NCBI RefSeq assembly: GCF_037126175.1
Contig: NZ_CP146986.1
Coordinates: 3,915,001-3,979,000, forward strand
Source of the DNA: Pseudomonas sp. RSB 5.4
GTDB lineage: Bacteria; Pseudomonadota; Gammaproteobacteria; Pseudomonadales; Pseudomonadaceae
Direction of reading: 5' to 3'
Length of the DNA stretch: 64,000 bases
The translations under genes and the position numbers were made by a program. Every line of letters starts with the position of its first letter. Position 1 is the stretch's first letter. The notes under the pieces were generated by a model. That model searched no databases. It saw only the letters and a program-made list of their open reading frames with translations, and had not been told where the DNA came from. This document shows, in pieces, positions 27,559 through 40,127 of this stretch.

Positions 27559-29955
27559 TCAAACCTCACTCACCGGCACCCACACATGCAGACTGGTGCC
27601 CTCCCCCGGTTCACTCTCAAGCAGCAACCGCCCGCCCATGATCAGCACCCGCTCGCGCATACCGACCAAACCAAAGGAAGTCGGCCGATCTGCCGCAGCG
27701 ACAAAGCCTACGCCATCATCGCTGACCGTCAGACACAACTCATCGCCTTCCAGCACCAGTGTCAGCTCCACAGTATGCGCCTGGGCATGGCGCATGACGT
27801 TGGTCAGCGCCTCCTGCAGGATACGGAACAGGCCGATCGCCTTGGCATCGCTGAGCGCCGGCAGATTGTCCGGCACCTGCACCAGACACGGAATCTGCGT
27901 ACGCGCCTCGAACCGCCGCGCCTGCCACTCGATCGCTGAAGCAATCCCAGCATCGAGAATTGGCGGTCGCAGCGCCGTCGCCACATCGCGCACCAACTGG
28001 AACAACTGGGCGATCAGGCGTTTCATGCTGTTCAAGCGCTCGTTCAGCCCCGGGTCGAGCTGCGCATAGGCCAGCTCGCACATCGAGGTTTCCAGTTTCA
28101 GCACCGTGAGCATCTGCCCCAGCTCATCGTGCACTTCGCGGGCGATTCGCGCCTTCTCTTCTTCGCGCACGCTTTCCAGGTGCGCCGACAATTCGCGCAG
28201 TTGCTCGCGGGACGCGGCCAGCTCCAGTTCAATGCGCTTGCTTTCGCTGATGTCCCAGACGATGCCGTCCCAGACATAGGCGCCATCCTCCAGTTGGCGG
28301 GTGATCGCCTTGATCTCGGCCCAGCGCTGTTCGCCCTGGCGAGTGAGGATGCGGCCCTGCCACGACCAGTCACTGTCGGTGTCCAGCGCCTGATCCTGGG
28401 TCTGGTGGTAACTGGCTCTGTCGTCGGGATGCACCAGACTGCGCAAGCCCATGTCACGGTGCGCGATGGCGGCCGGCGCGTAACCGACCAGACTCTCGCT
28501 GCCCTCACTGATGTAGGCGAAATCGATCTGCCCGGTTACCGCCGCCCGCTCCAGACGGAACACCAGTCCCGGCACGTTGGCGGCGATGCCTTGCAAGCGC
28601 GCTTCACTTTCCTGCAACGCAGCCAGAGCGCGACGCCGTTCGGTGACGTCGGTGAGATAAACCACCAGATACTCACTGTCGCGAAAGCGCAGAAAACTCA
28701 GCGAGACGTCCGCCGGCAGGATGCTGCCATCAGCGCGCACGCAACTGGTTTCAAAGCTCAGCGGCCCTTCCTCACTGGCCCGCGCGCGTTTCCACAGGTT
28801 GAGCCAGCGGTCCATGTGCAGACCGGGTTCAAAGTCGATCAGCGGCCGCTCGATCAGCGCTCCCTGTGGATAACCGAGCATGTGTTCCGCCGCGCGGTTC
28901 GCGTAGCGCACATGGCTGTCCCAGTTGACCCAGAGAATGCCGACGGTGCTTTGATCGATGGAAAACTGGGTCAGGCGCAAGGCTTCTTCGCTGGCCGCGC
29001 GCAGGGCAATATCTTCCCGGGCCGCCAGCAGGCGCTGTTCGAGGCTATGTTGCTGGCGTCGCTGCCAGACCACGATGGCCACACAACTGAGCAGCAACAC
29101 GGCAAACAGCAGACTGAGGTTCTGCCAGAACCCCGGCGATTCGGTGAGCCGCGGGTACTTGGGTTGCAGCCATTGGTTGTGCAGGCGCTCCAGATCCTTG
29201 GCCGGGATCGCCCGCAAGGCACTTTCGATAATCCCGGCCAACTGTGGCCAGTCCCTCCGCGTGGCAACTCGCAACAGCTGCGGCAAGCCGATATCGCCGA
29301 CCACCACCAGCCCGGCGAACTCCGGCTCGGCGGACAATCGCCCGAGTTGCGCTTCGTCCACCACGGCGTAGGACGCTTGCTGAGTCAACAACAGTTGCAA
29401 CGCCTGACGCTCCAGCGGCACGCCTTGCAGATTCAGGTGCGGATAATTGCTGCGCAAATAATCGGCGGTGACGCTGGGCATACGCACGGCGACGCGGGAC
29501 AGGCTGTCGAGCTTTTCCAGCTCGACCACGCCGCCGCTCTTCTGATCGCTGACCACCAGTTGCGGCACACGCATGTAAGGATCGGAAAACAGCCACAGGC
29601 GCAGTGCCTCCGGGGTCTGGGTCAAGCCCGGGGCGATGTCGATTTCACCTTCGCGAGCGGCCTCCTCCAGTTGCGTCAGATCCTGAAAATTGCGCCAGCT
29701 CAGATCGACATTCAGGGTTTTGGCCAGTGACTTCATCAATTCGACATTGGCCCCGGACAAGCGCTGCAGACGCCGGTCGTACTGCGCGTACGGTGCCTGC
29801 AAGACCAGACCGACGCGCAGCTCTCGGTGCTGCGCCAGCCATTGCTGCTCGCCGGGCGTCAACAGCGCCGCGTGCGCCGCCGGCGCAGACGCCGCCCAGC
29901 CCATCAAGGGAAAACACAACCAGCCGATAACCCACAGGCAGCAAAAACGCATCAT
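27559..29955 (-). CDS. Hybrid-input sensor histidine kinase: SBP3 domain, PAS-PAS, HisKA_3
   Basis: The 798-aa kinase has a signal or anchor segment at about 5-28, a periplasmic SBP_bac_3 domain (about 35-265), a transmembrane span (about 280-302), two PAS domains (about 335-450 and 460-580), and a NarX-type kinase core. The core has HisKA_3 with phospho-His in AREVHDELGQ near residue 605, and an HATPase with ILQEALTNVMRHA and SDDGVGF. The periplasmic domain suggests direct binding of an amino acid or polyamine. The true N-terminus is ATG 29955 or 29952; neither has a strong ribosome binding site. Its regulator is the next gene. Confidence 0.9.
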   Translation of the reverse strand: MMRFCCLWVIGWLCFPLMGWAASAPAAHAALLTPGEQQWLAQHRELRVGLVLQAPYAQYDRRLQRLSGANVELMKSLAKTLNVDLSWRNFQDLTQLEEAAREGEIDIAPGLTQTPEALRLWLFSDPYMRVPQLVVSDQKSGGVVELEKLDSLSRVAVRMPSVTADYLRSNYPHLNLQGVPLERQALQLLLTQQASYAVVDEAQLGRLSAEPEFAGLVVVGDIGLPQLLRVATRRDWPQLAGIIESALRAIPAKDLERLHNQWLQPKYPRLTESPGFWQNLSLLFAVLLLSCVAIVVWQRRQQHSLEQRLLAAREDIALRAASEEALRLTQFSIDQSTVGILWVNWDSHVRYANRAAEHMLGYPQGALIERPLIDFEPGLHMDRWLNLWKRARASEEGPLSFETSCVRADGSILPADVSLSFLRFRDSEYLVVYLTDVTERRRALAALQESEARLQGIAANVPGLVFRLERAAVTGQIDFAYISEGSESLVGYAPAAIAHRDMGLRSLVHPDDRASYHQTQDQALDTDSDWSWQGRILTRQGEQRWAEIKAITRQLEDGAYVWDGIVWDISESKRIELELAASREQLRELSAHLESVREEEKARIAREVHDELGQMLTVLKLETSMCELAYAQLDPGLNERLNSMKRLIAQLFQLVRDVATALRPPILDAGIASAIEWQARRFEARTQIPCLVQVPDNLPALSDAKAIGLFRILQEALTNVMRHAQAHTVELTLVLEGDELCLTVSDDGVGFVAAADRPTSFGLVGMRERVLIMGGRLLLESEPGEGTSLHVWVPVSEV

Positions 29956-30029
29956 TGAAGTCTCGTACACTGACAAATTCTGACCAACCCATTAGGCTGC
30001 CGGGATACTTTTCTGGCCTGGAATAACCG

Positions 30030-31019
30030 ATGCCCTCTGTCTACCGCCTGGCAATGCCAGCATTGTGCCTGTCGCTGATCCTGCCTTGTGCGTTTTCCGT
30101 CGAAGCCGCCGATCCGGCGCCCGCCTCCACCGCCGGACAACCGGCTACCGAAAAACCGGCCGAACGCCAGCCACTGCTTGAGCGTAGTCAGGAAGAAGCC
30201 GCGGCACTCGAACGCAAAGTCCCGGCGCAAGAACAGCAGCAACTGCAGGCCGGCGCCGACACTTTCCTCGCCCTGTGGAAACCGGCCAACACCGCTGACC
30301 CGAAAGGTGCGGTGATTATCGTCCCGGGCGCCGGCGAAACCGCTGACTGGCCGCAAGTGATCGGCCCGCTGCGCAACAAATTGCCCGACGTCGAGTGGAG
30401 CAGCCTGAGCATCACCCTGCCGGATCTGCAAAGCGATGTCATCGCCCCGCGCGTGATTGCGCCCGCCGCCGCGCCAAAAGCCCCGGAAAGTGGCAGCAAG
30501 GATTCCACCACCGCGCAACCGATCGAACAGGCGGCGGGCGGTGAAGCGGAAGTGGCGGATCAGGTGGTTGCCGAAACGACTGAAGAACAATCCAAGGCGG
30601 ATGCCGAGCGCATCTTTGCGCGGATCGACGCGGCGATTGCCTACGCCGAGCAACAAAGCGCACGCCGGGTCGTCGTCCTCGGTCACGGCACGGGCGCCTA
30701 CTGGGCGGCGCGCTTCCTCAGCGAGCGGCAGAGTTCTCAGGTCGAGAAGCTGGTGATGGTGGATGTGCAAACGCCAAACAAGGCCAAGCCGCCACTGGCC
30801 GAGCTGACGCCGACCCTGAAGTTGCCGACGGCGGATATTTTCTACATGGACAAGGCGCTGGATCGCACCGCGGCGCTGGAACGCATGCAGGCCAGCAAGC
30901 GCTTGAAGACTTCAGCGTTCAGCCAGGTGGCGCTCAAGGCGCTGCCGGATAAAAAGGCTGAGCAGGAGCAGGTGTTCCGGCGGGTGCGTGGCTGGTTGAA
31001 TCCGCAGAAGACTGACTGA
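30030..31019 (+). CDS. DUF3530 family protein, alpha/beta-hydrolase-like
   Basis: The 329-aa protein has a signal peptide (about 1-26), then a charged alanine/glutamate-rich stretch and a domain that looks like an alpha/beta hydrolase: GAVIIVPGAGETADWP and the elbow motif GHGTGAYWAARFLSE. In true hydrolases this motif is GxSxG, but the nucleophile position is glycine here, so classical esterase catalysis is unlikely. It is divergent from the kinase gene by 74 bases. Function is unknown; the family is found in Pseudomonas between the regulator pair and djlA. Confidence 0.8.
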   Translation: MPSVYRLAMPALCLSLILPCAFSVEAADPAPASTAGQPATEKPAERQPLLERSQEEAAALERKVPAQEQQQLQAGADTFLALWKPANTADPKGAVIIVPGAGETADWPQVIGPLRNKLPDVEWSSLSITLPDLQSDVIAPRVIAPAAAPKAPESGSKDSTTAQPIEQAAGGEAEVADQVVAETTEEQSKADAERIFARIDAAIAYAEQQSARRVVVLGHGTGAYWAARFLSERQSSQVEKLVMVDVQTPNKAKPPLAELTPTLKLPTADIFYMDKALDRTAALERMQASKRLKTSAFSQVALKALPDKKAEQEQVFRRVRGWLNPQKTD

Positions 31020-31036
31020 TAGACCGAGTCGCCCCA

Positions 31037-31120
31037 TTCGCGAACAAGCCCGCTCCCACCCTGATCGCATTCCTTCAGCTGAAATGCGATCAAAGTGGGA
31101 GCGGGCTTGCTCGCGAAGAG
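31037..31120. repeat. REP pair (REPIN-type), inward orientation TTCGCG...CGCGAA
   Basis: TTCGCGAACAAGCCCGCTCC (from 31037) precedes an inverted copy GTGGGAGCGGGCTTGCTCGC (to about 31117). The inner bases GATCGCATTCC and GAAATGCGATC are also complementary, so the whole element folds as one hairpin. It lies between two convergent genes. Confidence 0.82.
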
Positions 31121-31148
31121 GCCCTCATCAACAATTAACCTCTAACGA

Positions 31149-31916
31149 TCAGCGAAAATCCCGTCGCGCTCGAATCAACGTAAACGCGTTGTGCAGCTCG
31201 CGGGTTTTCTCGGTCGCGTCACGCACCTGCTCCGGCGTTGCGCCGCTGCCGGCGATCTTGTCCGGGTGATGACGGCTGAGCAGTCGTCGATAGGCGCGCT
31301 TGATCTGCGCCGGCTCGCTGGTCGCCGACACGCCGAGCAGGCGCATCGCGTCCTGATAACTCATCGCAGCACTGACAATCGGCCGTTTGTTCGGCTCGTA
31401 ATCATTGGCCAGCGCTTGGATCTGGTGCGTTGTCCACCCCAGCCACTTGCCCCACTGCGCCAATAATTCACGCTCACTGACGCCCGCGCGACCGTCGGCC
31501 CAGACCATCCGCCAGCAGGCGCGCAACACGCCTTCGGCGGCATGCGGTTGAGCACTCAGGCGCCGCAGATAACCGCGCAGGCGGTCGCCGCCGGACTTGC
31601 CGCGATTGAACGCGGCAATCGCTCGCCGCCGCGCCGGTTCGCTCATTTCCAGGGCGTTCATTTCATGGCGCGCCTGCTGGATATGACCGTCCGTCACCCG
31701 CCCGTCACTCTTGGCCAGACGCCCGAGCAACACGAACAGCAGTTCGTCGTTGCGCAACATCGGCCGGCCGCCGAGTTTTTCCCGCAAGTGCCCCCAGCTC
31801 TGCAAGTGCAGACGCCGATCCAGCGCCTGTCCCAACAATGCCCCAAGCATGGCCCCCGGAATGCTGGCGATCGCAAAACCTGCTCCGGCTCCAATCAGAG
31901 TCCCTGGCCACAACAT
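31149..31916 (-). CDS. djlA: Membrane-anchored co-chaperone DjlA
   Basis: DjlA stimulates DnaK at the membrane and is linked to capsule and envelope stress. The 255-aa protein has an N-terminal glycine-rich membrane segment (about 1-30), a TerB-like middle domain (about 55-180) and a C-terminal J domain (about 186-255) with the essential HPD in RHHPDKI. This domain order is that of DjlA and not of DnaJ. It is separated from murU by one base on the same strand, suggesting one transcript. Confidence 0.93.
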   Translation of the reverse strand: MLWPGTLIGAGAGFAIASIPGAMLGALLGQALDRRLHLQSWGHLREKLGGRPMLRNDELLFVLLGRLAKSDGRVTDGHIQQARHEMNALEMSEPARRRAIAAFNRGKSGGDRLRGYLRRLSAQPHAAEGVLRACWRMVWADGRAGVSERELLAQWGKWLGWTTHQIQALANDYEPNKRPIVSAAMSYQDAMRLLGVSATSEPAQIKRAYRRLLSRHHPDKIAGSGATPEQVRDATEKTRELHNAFTLIRARRDFR

Positions 31917-31917
31917 A

Positions 31918-33605
<1,688 letters not shown>

Positions 33606-33735
33606 TGCAAGGGTCTCCGACGGCGCTAGCCGTCAAGCGGGTCATGCTTTATTATCCAGCATCTTTTTCAGACCATCGAGAGGCGTGCGGCCCACACCGC
33701 GGGCAGATGGCACGCAGGAAGCCCGGACTAATAAG

Positions 33736-36534
33736 ATGGCATTGAAATCCCCCGCGTTTCGTAAAAAATTTCCGTTGTTGGTAACCGGCAGTCTGCTGGC
33801 TATGCAACCTCTGGCCAGTCAATTCGTTGTTGCCGCCGAGCAGTATGACTGCGCCGTCTCGGCAACGGGTGGCTGGGCTTGTGCGCCCAAGACGCCGGCA
33901 GCTGCATTGCCGCCGCGTCCGGTGCATGACGGCAGTGCCGTCAGCGCCGCTGGCGAAGCCCCGGCCCAGAACGGTTCCACTTCCGACAGCGGCGCCAAGC
34001 CTGTGCTGGTCACCGAAGCCAAAGGCCGCGGCCTGAAATCCCGTAGCGAAGACTACAGTCACCTCGACTGGGTTCCGCGCGAGAAGCTCACCGCCGCCCA
34101 ATTGGCCGAGACCGGTCCTTACTGCTCTGGTTCCTATATCGAACCGATTCGTCCTGGCATGAATGACAAGACGAATAAAAGTGACGCACCGACCTTTATC
34201 GGCGCCAAAGCCTCGCGCTACAACACCGAAGATCAGGTGGGTACGCTGGCCGGCGACGTGGTCCTGCGTCAGGGCAGCATGCAGGTCGAGTCCGACGAGG
34301 CGAGCCTGTACCAGGCCGAGAGCCGCGCCGAGCTCAACGGTGACGTGCGCATTCGCGACAACGGCGCGTTGATCGTCGGCGACCACGCCGATGTGCAGCT
34401 CGACACCGGTGAAGCCAAGGTCGACAACGCCGAATACGTGCTGCACAAATCGCGCATCCGCGGTAACGCGCTGTACGCCAAGCGTGCCGAAAACGCGATC
34501 ATCCGCTTGAAGGACGGCACGTACACCACGTGCGAACCGAACAGCAACGCCTGGCAGCTCAAGGGCAACAACATCACCCTGAACCCTGCCACCGGCTTCG
34601 GTACCGCGACCAACGTGACACTGCGGGTCAAGGACATTCCGATCCTGTACACGCCGTACATCTACTTCCCGATCGATGACCGTCGTCAGTCGGGCTTCCT
34701 GCCGCCGACCATCGGCACCGGCAGCGACACCGGCTTCATGCTGGTCACCCCGTACTACTTCAACCTGGCACCGAACTACGATGCCACGTTGTATCCGCGC
34801 TACATGAGCAAGCGTGGCCTGTTGATGGAAGGCGAGTTCCGCTACCTGACCAAGTCCAGCGAAGGTCAGTTCGGCGCGGCGTATCTGAACGATGAAGATA
34901 CCGATCGCAGCAAACAGTCTGATTACGAAAAAAATCGCTACATGTACAACTGGCAACACAAGGGTGGTCTCGACTCCCGTGTGTATACCCAGGTTGACTA
35001 CACCAAGATCAGCGATCCGTACTACTTCCAGGATCTGACCACCGACCAGATCGGTGTGAAGAGCGCTGACTATGTGAACCAGCAGGGTTCGGTGACCTAC
35101 CGCGGCGACAGCTACACCGCTCGCCTGAATGCGCAGCAGTACCAGTTGGCAACCGTTTCGAACATCACGCCTTACGGCCGTCTGCCGCAGATCACCTTCA
35201 ATGGTCAGCTGCCGTATCACCCGGAAGGTCTGAATTTCGATTATGAGACCGAAATTGTCCGGTTCGATCGTGACCTGCAAAACGGCAACTTCACGGATGA
35301 AGATGGCACCGTTACGCCGCGCCTGGACACCAACGTACAGGGCCTGGCGCGTGCCAACGGCGACCGTCTGAACCTGAAGCCTGGCGTCAGCCTGCCGATG
35401 AACTGGACCTACGGTTTCCTGAAGCCGTCGCTCAAGTACCAGTACACCCAGTACCAACTGGATCTGGACGGCACTGGCAAATCGCAGATTGCTGCAATGT
35501 CGCCGGAAAACCAGAAGCTCAATGGCAAGTTCGACAGCAACCAGAACCGTGGCGTACCAATCGCCAGCGTCGACAGCGGCCTGTACTTCGACCGCAACAC
35601 GTCGTACTTCGGCACGAACTATCGCCAGACCCTGGAACCGCGTCTGTTCTACCTCTATGTACCCAAGGTTGATCAGGAAGACATTCCAGTATTCGACACC
35701 AGTGAATACACCTTCAACTACGCGTCGTTGTTCCGCGACAACCGCTTCTCCGGCTCCGACCGCGTCGGCGACGAGAACAAGCTGTCGTTGGGTGTGACCA
35801 GCCGCTGGATCGAAGACAACGGTTTCGAGCGTCAGCGCATCAGCGTCGGCCAGGCTTACTACTTCAAGGATCGTGAAGTACAACTGCCAGGCATCGCGTT
35901 CAAGGATCGCAAAGATGCCCAGTCCGACGTATCGCCATACGCACTGGAATACGAATACCGCTGGAACCGCGACTGGCGCACCACTGCCGACTACAACTGG
36001 GACCCGGACAGCCGCAGCCCACGTTCCGGCAGTGCGATGTTCCATTACCAGCCTGAGGACAACCCGAACAAGGTCGTCAACGTCGGCTATCGCTATCGTA
36101 ACGACCAGGTTCGCTACGACCAGACCACCGGCAAATGGACGGTGGGCGGTGGCGACTACGGCACCCCGGGCCAGCCTGGCTACGTGAAGGACTACTACAA
36201 GATCCAGCAGCATGACTTCTCGGTCATCTGGCCGATCGTTCCACAGTGGAGCGCGATCAGCCGCTGGCAGTACGACTACAACCGCAACCGTACGCTGGAA
36301 GCCTTCGGTGGTTTCGAGTACGACAACTGCTGCTGGAAACTTCGCCTGATCAACCGTTACTGGGTTTCCTACGACGAATTCAGTCAGGAAGCTCCGCAAA
36401 ACGAAAAAGGCGACCACGGCGTCTTCCTCCAAATTGTTCTGAAGGGACTCGGCGGCCTTACCGGCGCCAAGACTGAAACCTTCCTCGACAAAGGCATCCA
36501 AGGTTATCGTCAACGTGAAGACCAAGCTTTCTGA
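33736..36534 (+). CDS. lptD: LPS-assembly protein LptD
   Basis: LptD is the outer-membrane barrel that inserts lipopolysaccharide together with LptE. The 932-aa protein has a signal peptide with membrane-spanning stretch (about 10-32), an N-terminal LptA-like domain (about 145-290), and a large C-terminal beta-barrel. Cysteines needed for folding are present: YDC near 36, WAC near 46, TTCEPN near 269 and the CC pair in DNCCWKL near residue 865. The start ATG 33736 has weak spacing but begins [12 protein letters not shown]. The gene overlaps surA by 20 bases. Confidence 0.95.
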   Translation: MALKSPAFRKKFPLLVTGSLLAMQPLASQFVVAAEQYDCAVSATGGWACAPKTPAAALPPRPVHDGSAVSAAGEAPAQNGSTSDSGAKPVLVTEAKGRGLKSRSEDYSHLDWVPREKLTAAQLAETGPYCSGSYIEPIRPGMNDKTNKSDAPTFIGAKASRYNTEDQVGTLAGDVVLRQGSMQVESDEASLYQAESRAELNGDVRIRDNGALIVGDHADVQLDTGEAKVDNAEYVLHKSRIRGNALYAKRAENAIIRLKDGTYTTCEPNSNAWQLKGNNITLNPATGFGTATNVTLRVKDIPILYTPYIYFPIDDRRQSGFLPPTIGTGSDTGFMLVTPYYFNLAPNYDATLYPRYMSKRGLLMEGEFRYLTKSSEGQFGAAYLNDEDTDRSKQSDYEKNRYMYNWQHKGGLDSRVYTQVDYTKISDPYYFQDLTTDQIGVKSADYVNQQGSVTYRGDSYTARLNAQQYQLATVSNITPYGRLPQITFNGQLPYHPEGLNFDYETEIVRFDRDLQNGNFTDEDGTVTPRLDTNVQGLARANGDRLNLKPGVSLPMNWTYGFLKPSLKYQYTQYQLDLDGTGKSQIAAMSPENQKLNGKFDSNQNRGVPIASVDSGLYFDRNTSYFGTNYRQTLEPRLFYLYVPKVDQEDIPVFDTSEYTFNYASLFRDNRFSGSDRVGDENKLSLGVTSRWIEDNGFERQRISVGQAYYFKDREVQLPGIAFKDRKDAQSDVSPYALEYEYRWNRDWRTTADYNWDPDSRSPRSGSAMFHYQPEDNPNKVVNVGYRYRNDQVRYDQTTGKWTVGGGDYGTPGQPGYVKDYYKIQQHDFSVIWPIVPQWSAISRWQYDYNRNRTLEAFGGFEYDNCCWKLRLINRYWVSYDEFSQEAPQNEKGDHGVFLQIVLKGLGGLTGAKTETFLDKGIQGYRQREDQAF

Positions 36535-37831
36535 TTGTCTGCGCCCGCTGCTGCTGGGCGCGCTGTTCCTGGGTACTGCGGCCAATGCCGCAGTTCAGTC
36601 CATCGATAAAGTGGTCGCGATCGTTGATAACGACGTGGTTATGCAGAGCCAACTGGACCAGCGTGTCCACGAAGTTCAGCAGACCATCGCCAAGCGTGGC
36701 GGCGGCATGCCGCCTCCCGGCGTTCTGGATCAGCAGGTGCTCGAGCGTCTGATCGTCGAAAACCTGCAATTGCAGATCGGCGAACGCTCCGGCATCCGCA
36801 TTACCGATGAAGAGCTGAACCAGGCGGTCGGCACTATCGCTCAGCGCAACAACATGACCGTGGATCAATTCCGCGCTGCTCTGGCTCACGACGGCTTGTC
36901 CTACGACGACGCCCGTGACCAGATCAAGCGCGAGATGATCATCAGCCGTGTGCGTCAGCGCCGCGTGGCAGAACGCATCCAGGTCTCCGAGCAGGAAGTG
37001 AAGAACTTCCTCGCCTCCGATCTGGGCAAGATGCAACTGTCCGAGGAGCTGCACCTGGCGAACATCCTGATTCCAACGCCGGAAAGTGCCAACTCTGAAG
37101 CGATTCAGAGCGCTTACCGTCAGGCCATGGACGTTTACCAGCAACTCAAGCAGGGCGCTGACTTCGGTCAACTGGCCGTTGCCAAGTCCGGCAGCGACAA
37201 CGCTCTGGAAGGCGGCGACATGGGCTGGCGTAAAGCCGCTCAACTGCCACCTCCGTTCGATCGCGAGCTGAGCAACATGGCGGTGGGTGATATCACCCAA
37301 CCGGCACGCACACCAGGTGGCTTCATCATCCTGAAAGTGCTCGGCAAGCGTGGCGGTGAAACCCAGATGCGTGATGAGGTGCATGTGCGCCACATTCTGG
37401 TCAAGCCAAGCCCGATCCGCGACGAAGCCAAGACCAAAGCGCTGGTGCAGTCGCTGTACGAGCGCATCCTGGCGGGTGAAGACTTCGCTGAACTGGCGAA
37501 GAACTACTCCGAAGACCCGGGTTCGGCGCTCAACGGCGGCGACTTGAACTGGATCGACCCGAACGCACTGGTACCGGAATTCCGCGAAGTGATGGCCAAG
37601 ACCCCACAAGGTCAGCTGTCCAAGCCGTTCCAGACTCAGTACGGCTGGCACGTTCTGGAAGTCCTTGGCCGCCGCGCCACCGACAGCACCGAGCAGGCCC
37701 GCGAGCAACAGGCAATGACCGTTCTGCGTAACAAAAAATACGATGAAGAGCTGCAAAACTGGCTGCGTCAGATTCGTGAAGAAGCCTACGTAGAAATCAA
37801 ACTCCCTGGTGCAGACCAGGCAGCGCAGTGA
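36515..37831 (+). CDS. surA: Periplasmic chaperone and peptidyl-prolyl isomerase SurA
   Basis: SurA helps outer-membrane proteins fold, especially LptD, whose gene precedes it. The 438-aa protein has a signal peptide ending at about residue 25 (ANA-AVQS), a SurA_N domain (about 27-145), and two parvulin domains near 180-275 (LHLANILIP) and 290-385 ([12 protein letters not shown]). Both parvulin cores are complete. The start codon is 20 bases inside lptD, suggesting coupling of chaperone and client synthesis. Confidence 0.96.
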   Translation: MKTKLSDCLRPLLLGALFLGTAANAAVQSIDKVVAIVDNDVVMQSQLDQRVHEVQQTIAKRGGGMPPPGVLDQQVLERLIVENLQLQIGERSGIRITDEELNQAVGTIAQRNNMTVDQFRAALAHDGLSYDDARDQIKREMIISRVRQRRVAERIQVSEQEVKNFLASDLGKMQLSEELHLANILIPTPESANSEAIQSAYRQAMDVYQQLKQGADFGQLAVAKSGSDNALEGGDMGWRKAAQLPPPFDRELSNMAVGDITQPARTPGGFIILKVLGKRGGETQMRDEVHVRHILVKPSPIRDEAKTKALVQSLYERILAGEDFAELAKNYSEDPGSALNGGDLNWIDPNALVPEFREVMAKTPQGQLSKPFQTQYGWHVLEVLGRRATDSTEQAREQQAMTVLRNKKYDEELQNWLRQIREEAYVEIKLPGADQAAQ

Positions 37832-38817
37832 AACCCAAGCGTTTCGCGCTGACACCCGGCGAACCAGCCGGCATCGGTCCCGACCTGTGCCTGCTGCTCG
37901 CCTCGCAAGCCCAGCCACACCCCCTGATTGCCATCACCAGCCGCGACCTGCTCCTCGAGCGGGCCGCGCAGCTGGGGCTGGCCGTCACTTTGCTGGAGGT
38001 GGCGCCAGATCACTGGCCGGATGTACCGGCACCCGCCGGCAGCCTGTACGTCTGGAATACCCCGCTCAGCGCCCCCGTGGTTGCCGGGCAACTGGACAAG
38101 GCTAACGCTGCATTCGTTCTGGAAACCCTGACCCGCGCCGGCAACGGCTGTCTGAACGGCGATTTCGCCGGGATGATCACCGCTCCGGTACACAAAGGCG
38201 TGATCAACGAATCAGGCATCCCGTTCTCCGGGCATACGGAATTCCTCGCCGACCTGACCCATACCGCACAGGTGGTGATGATGCTCGCCACCCGCGGTTT
38301 GCGCGTGGCGCTGGTCACCACTCACCTGCCGCTGCGCGAGATTGCCGATGCAATCACCCCTGATCGGCTGGAGCGGGTCACACGGATTCTGCACGCCGAC
38401 CTGCAAGACAAATTCGGCATCGCCCAGCCACGCATCCTGATCTGCGGACTCAACCCGCACGCCGGTGAAGGCGGACACCTGGGCCATGAAGAAATCGACA
38501 TCATCGAACCTACATTAGAGCGCCTGCGCGGCGAGGGCATGGACCTTCGTGGCCCGCTGCCTGCCGACACTCTGTTTACCCCCAAATATCTGGAGCACTG
38601 CGATGCAGTGCTGGCGATGTACCACGACCAGGGCCTGCCCGTGCTGAAGTACAAAGGCTTCGGCGCCGCGGTCAACATTACCCTTGGCCTGCCGATCATC
38701 CGCACCTCGGTCGATCATGGCACCGCCCTGGATCTGGCCGGCAGCGGCAAGATCGACACCGGCAGCCTGCAGGTCGCCCTGGAAACCGCCTACCAGATGG
38801 CCGAGACCCGTTTATGA
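37828..38817 (+). CDS. pdxA: 4-hydroxythreonine-4-phosphate dehydrogenase
   Basis: PdxA catalyses an oxidative step in pyridoxal phosphate synthesis. The 329-aa protein has [13 protein letters not shown] at the N-terminus, [19 protein letters not shown], the metal-binding HLPLR and [14 protein letters not shown], and [11 protein letters not shown]. It starts at GTG 37828, overlapping the surA stop by four bases (GTGA). This is the conserved lptD-surA-pdxA-rsmA order. Confidence 0.96.
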   Translation: MKPKRFALTPGEPAGIGPDLCLLLASQAQPHPLIAITSRDLLLERAAQLGLAVTLLEVAPDHWPDVPAPAGSLYVWNTPLSAPVVAGQLDKANAAFVLETLTRAGNGCLNGDFAGMITAPVHKGVINESGIPFSGHTEFLADLTHTAQVVMMLATRGLRVALVTTHLPLREIADAITPDRLERVTRILHADLQDKFGIAQPRILICGLNPHAGEGGHLGHEEIDIIEPTLERLRGEGMDLRGPLPADTLFTPKYLEHCDAVLAMYHDQGLPVLKYKGFGAAVNITLGLPIIRTSVDHGTALDLAGSGKIDTGSLQVALETAYQMAETRL

Positions 38818-39632
38818 CCGAGCAATACCAACACAAGGCGCGCAAACGCTTTGGCCAGAACTTCCTGCACGATGCCGGCGTCATCGACCGCATCCTGCGC
38901 TCCATCAGCGCCAAATCCGGCGACCGCATGCTGGAAATCGGCCCGGGCCAGGGCGCACTGACGGCTGGCCTGCTCAACTCCGGCGCGCAGCTCGACGTGG
39001 TGGAACTGGACAAGGACCTGATCCCGATCCTCAACCAGCAGTTCGCCGGCAAGAGCAACTTCAATCTGCATCAGGGCGATGCGCTGAAGTTCGACTTCAA
39101 TACACTGAACGCCGCGCCGAACAGCCTGCGCGTGGTCGGCAACCTGCCGTATAACATCTCCACGCCGCTGATTTTCCACCTGCTGAATAACGCCGGCATC
39201 ATTCGCGACATGCACTTCATGCTGCAGAAGGAAGTGGTCGAGCGCCTGGCCGCGGGCCCCGGTGGTGGCGACTGGGGTCGTCTGTCGATCATGGTTCAGT
39301 ACCATTGCCGCGTGGAACACCTGTTCAACGTCGGCCCGGGCGCGTTCAACCCGCCGCCGAAGGTCGACTCGGCCATCGTCCGTCTGGTGCCGCACACCGT
39401 ATTGCCGCACCCGGCCAAGGATCATCGCCTGCTCGAGCGCGTGGTACGCGAAGCGTTCAACCAGCGCCGCAAAACCCTGCGCAACACCCTCAAGCAATTG
39501 ATGACCGCTGCCGAGATCGAAGCCGCCGGCGTCGATGGCAGCCTGCGCCCCGAGCAACTGGACCTGGCCGCATTCGTGCGCCTGGCCGACAAGCTCAGCG
39601 AACAAGCCCCGCAAGCCCCCGCCGCCGACTGA
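38814..39632 (+). CDS. rsmA: 16S rRNA (adenine1518/1519-N6)-dimethyltransferase
   Basis: RsmA (KsgA) dimethylates two adenines in helix 45 of 16S rRNA and acts as a late small-subunit checkpoint. The 272-aa protein has [10 protein letters not shown], the SAM-binding [10 protein letters not shown] (41-50), the NLPYNIS motif and a C-terminal [10 protein letters not shown]. It overlaps pdxA by four bases (ATGA). Loss of this enzyme gives kasugamycin resistance in many bacteria. Confidence 0.96.
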   Translation: MTEQYQHKARKRFGQNFLHDAGVIDRILRSISAKSGDRMLEIGPGQGALTAGLLNSGAQLDVVELDKDLIPILNQQFAGKSNFNLHQGDALKFDFNTLNAAPNSLRVVGNLPYNISTPLIFHLLNNAGIIRDMHFMLQKEVVERLAAGPGGGDWGRLSIMVQYHCRVEHLFNVGPGAFNPPPKVDSAIVRLVPHTVLPHPAKDHRLLERVVREAFNQRRKTLRNTLKQLMTAAEIEAAGVDGSLRPEQLDLAAFVRLADKLSEQAPQAPAAD

Positions 39633-39646
39633 CCGGCGATGAACGC

Positions 39647-39683
39647 TATCGGGCAGGACGCCACTCTGGTTTACTGCCCGATA
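39647..39683 (+). other. Perfect 10-bp stem-loop between rsmA and apaG
   Basis: TATCGGGCAG (39647-39656) and CTGCCCGATA (39674-39683) are perfect complements separated by 17 bases in the 114-bp gap. There is no T-run after it, so it is not a standard rho-independent terminator. It may slow transcription or stabilise the upstream message. Confidence 0.5.
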
Positions 39684-39746
39684 CTTGCCTAGACTGATTC
39701 CCCATCAGCTACGCCTCGCGTTCCGCTTTGCTTAAGGCCCTTTTGC

Positions 39747-40127
39747 ATGTCCGATTCTCGCTATCAGGTCGATGTCAGTGTCGTCACCCACTATCTGGCA
39801 GACCAATCGCAACCCGAGCACAACCGCTTCGCCTTCGCCTACACCATCACCGTGCAAAACAATGGCGCGCTCCCGGCCAAGCTGTTGTCGCGGCATTGGG
39901 TGATCACCGATGGTGACGGGCATGTCGAAGAAGTGCGCGGCGCCGGTGTCGTCGGTCAGCAACCTCTGATCGACACAGGCAAGAGCCACACTTACAGCAG
40001 CGGCACAGTGATGACCACCAAGGTCGGCACCATGCAGGGCTCTTATGAAATGGTCGCCGACGACGGCAAGCATTTCGACGCGATCATCAAGCCCTTCCGC
40101 CTCGCCGTACCCGGAGCCTTGCACTGA
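39747..40127 (+). CDS. apaG: ApaG protein
   Basis: ApaG is a small beta-sandwich protein of unclear function (magnesium/cobalt resistance phenotypes; related to F-box ApaG domains). The 126-aa protein has the family blocks [32 protein letters not shown] and GVVGQQPLI. It overlaps apaH by one base (TGATG), consistent with coupled translation, and follows rsmA in the conserved order. Confidence 0.93.
   Translation: MSDSRYQVDVSVVTHYLADQSQPEHNRFAFAYTITVQNNGALPAKLLSRHWVITDGDGHVEEVRGAGVVGQQPLIDTGKSHTYSSGTVMTTKVGTMQGSYEMVADDGKHFDAIIKPFRLAVPGALH

Noticed and set aside
33652..36585. A 977-codon minus-strand open frame covering all of lptD
   Set aside because: The plus strand encodes an unmistakable LptD with signal peptide and cysteines. 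The opposite frame is a product of codon bias and contains low-complexity Val/Ala sequence.
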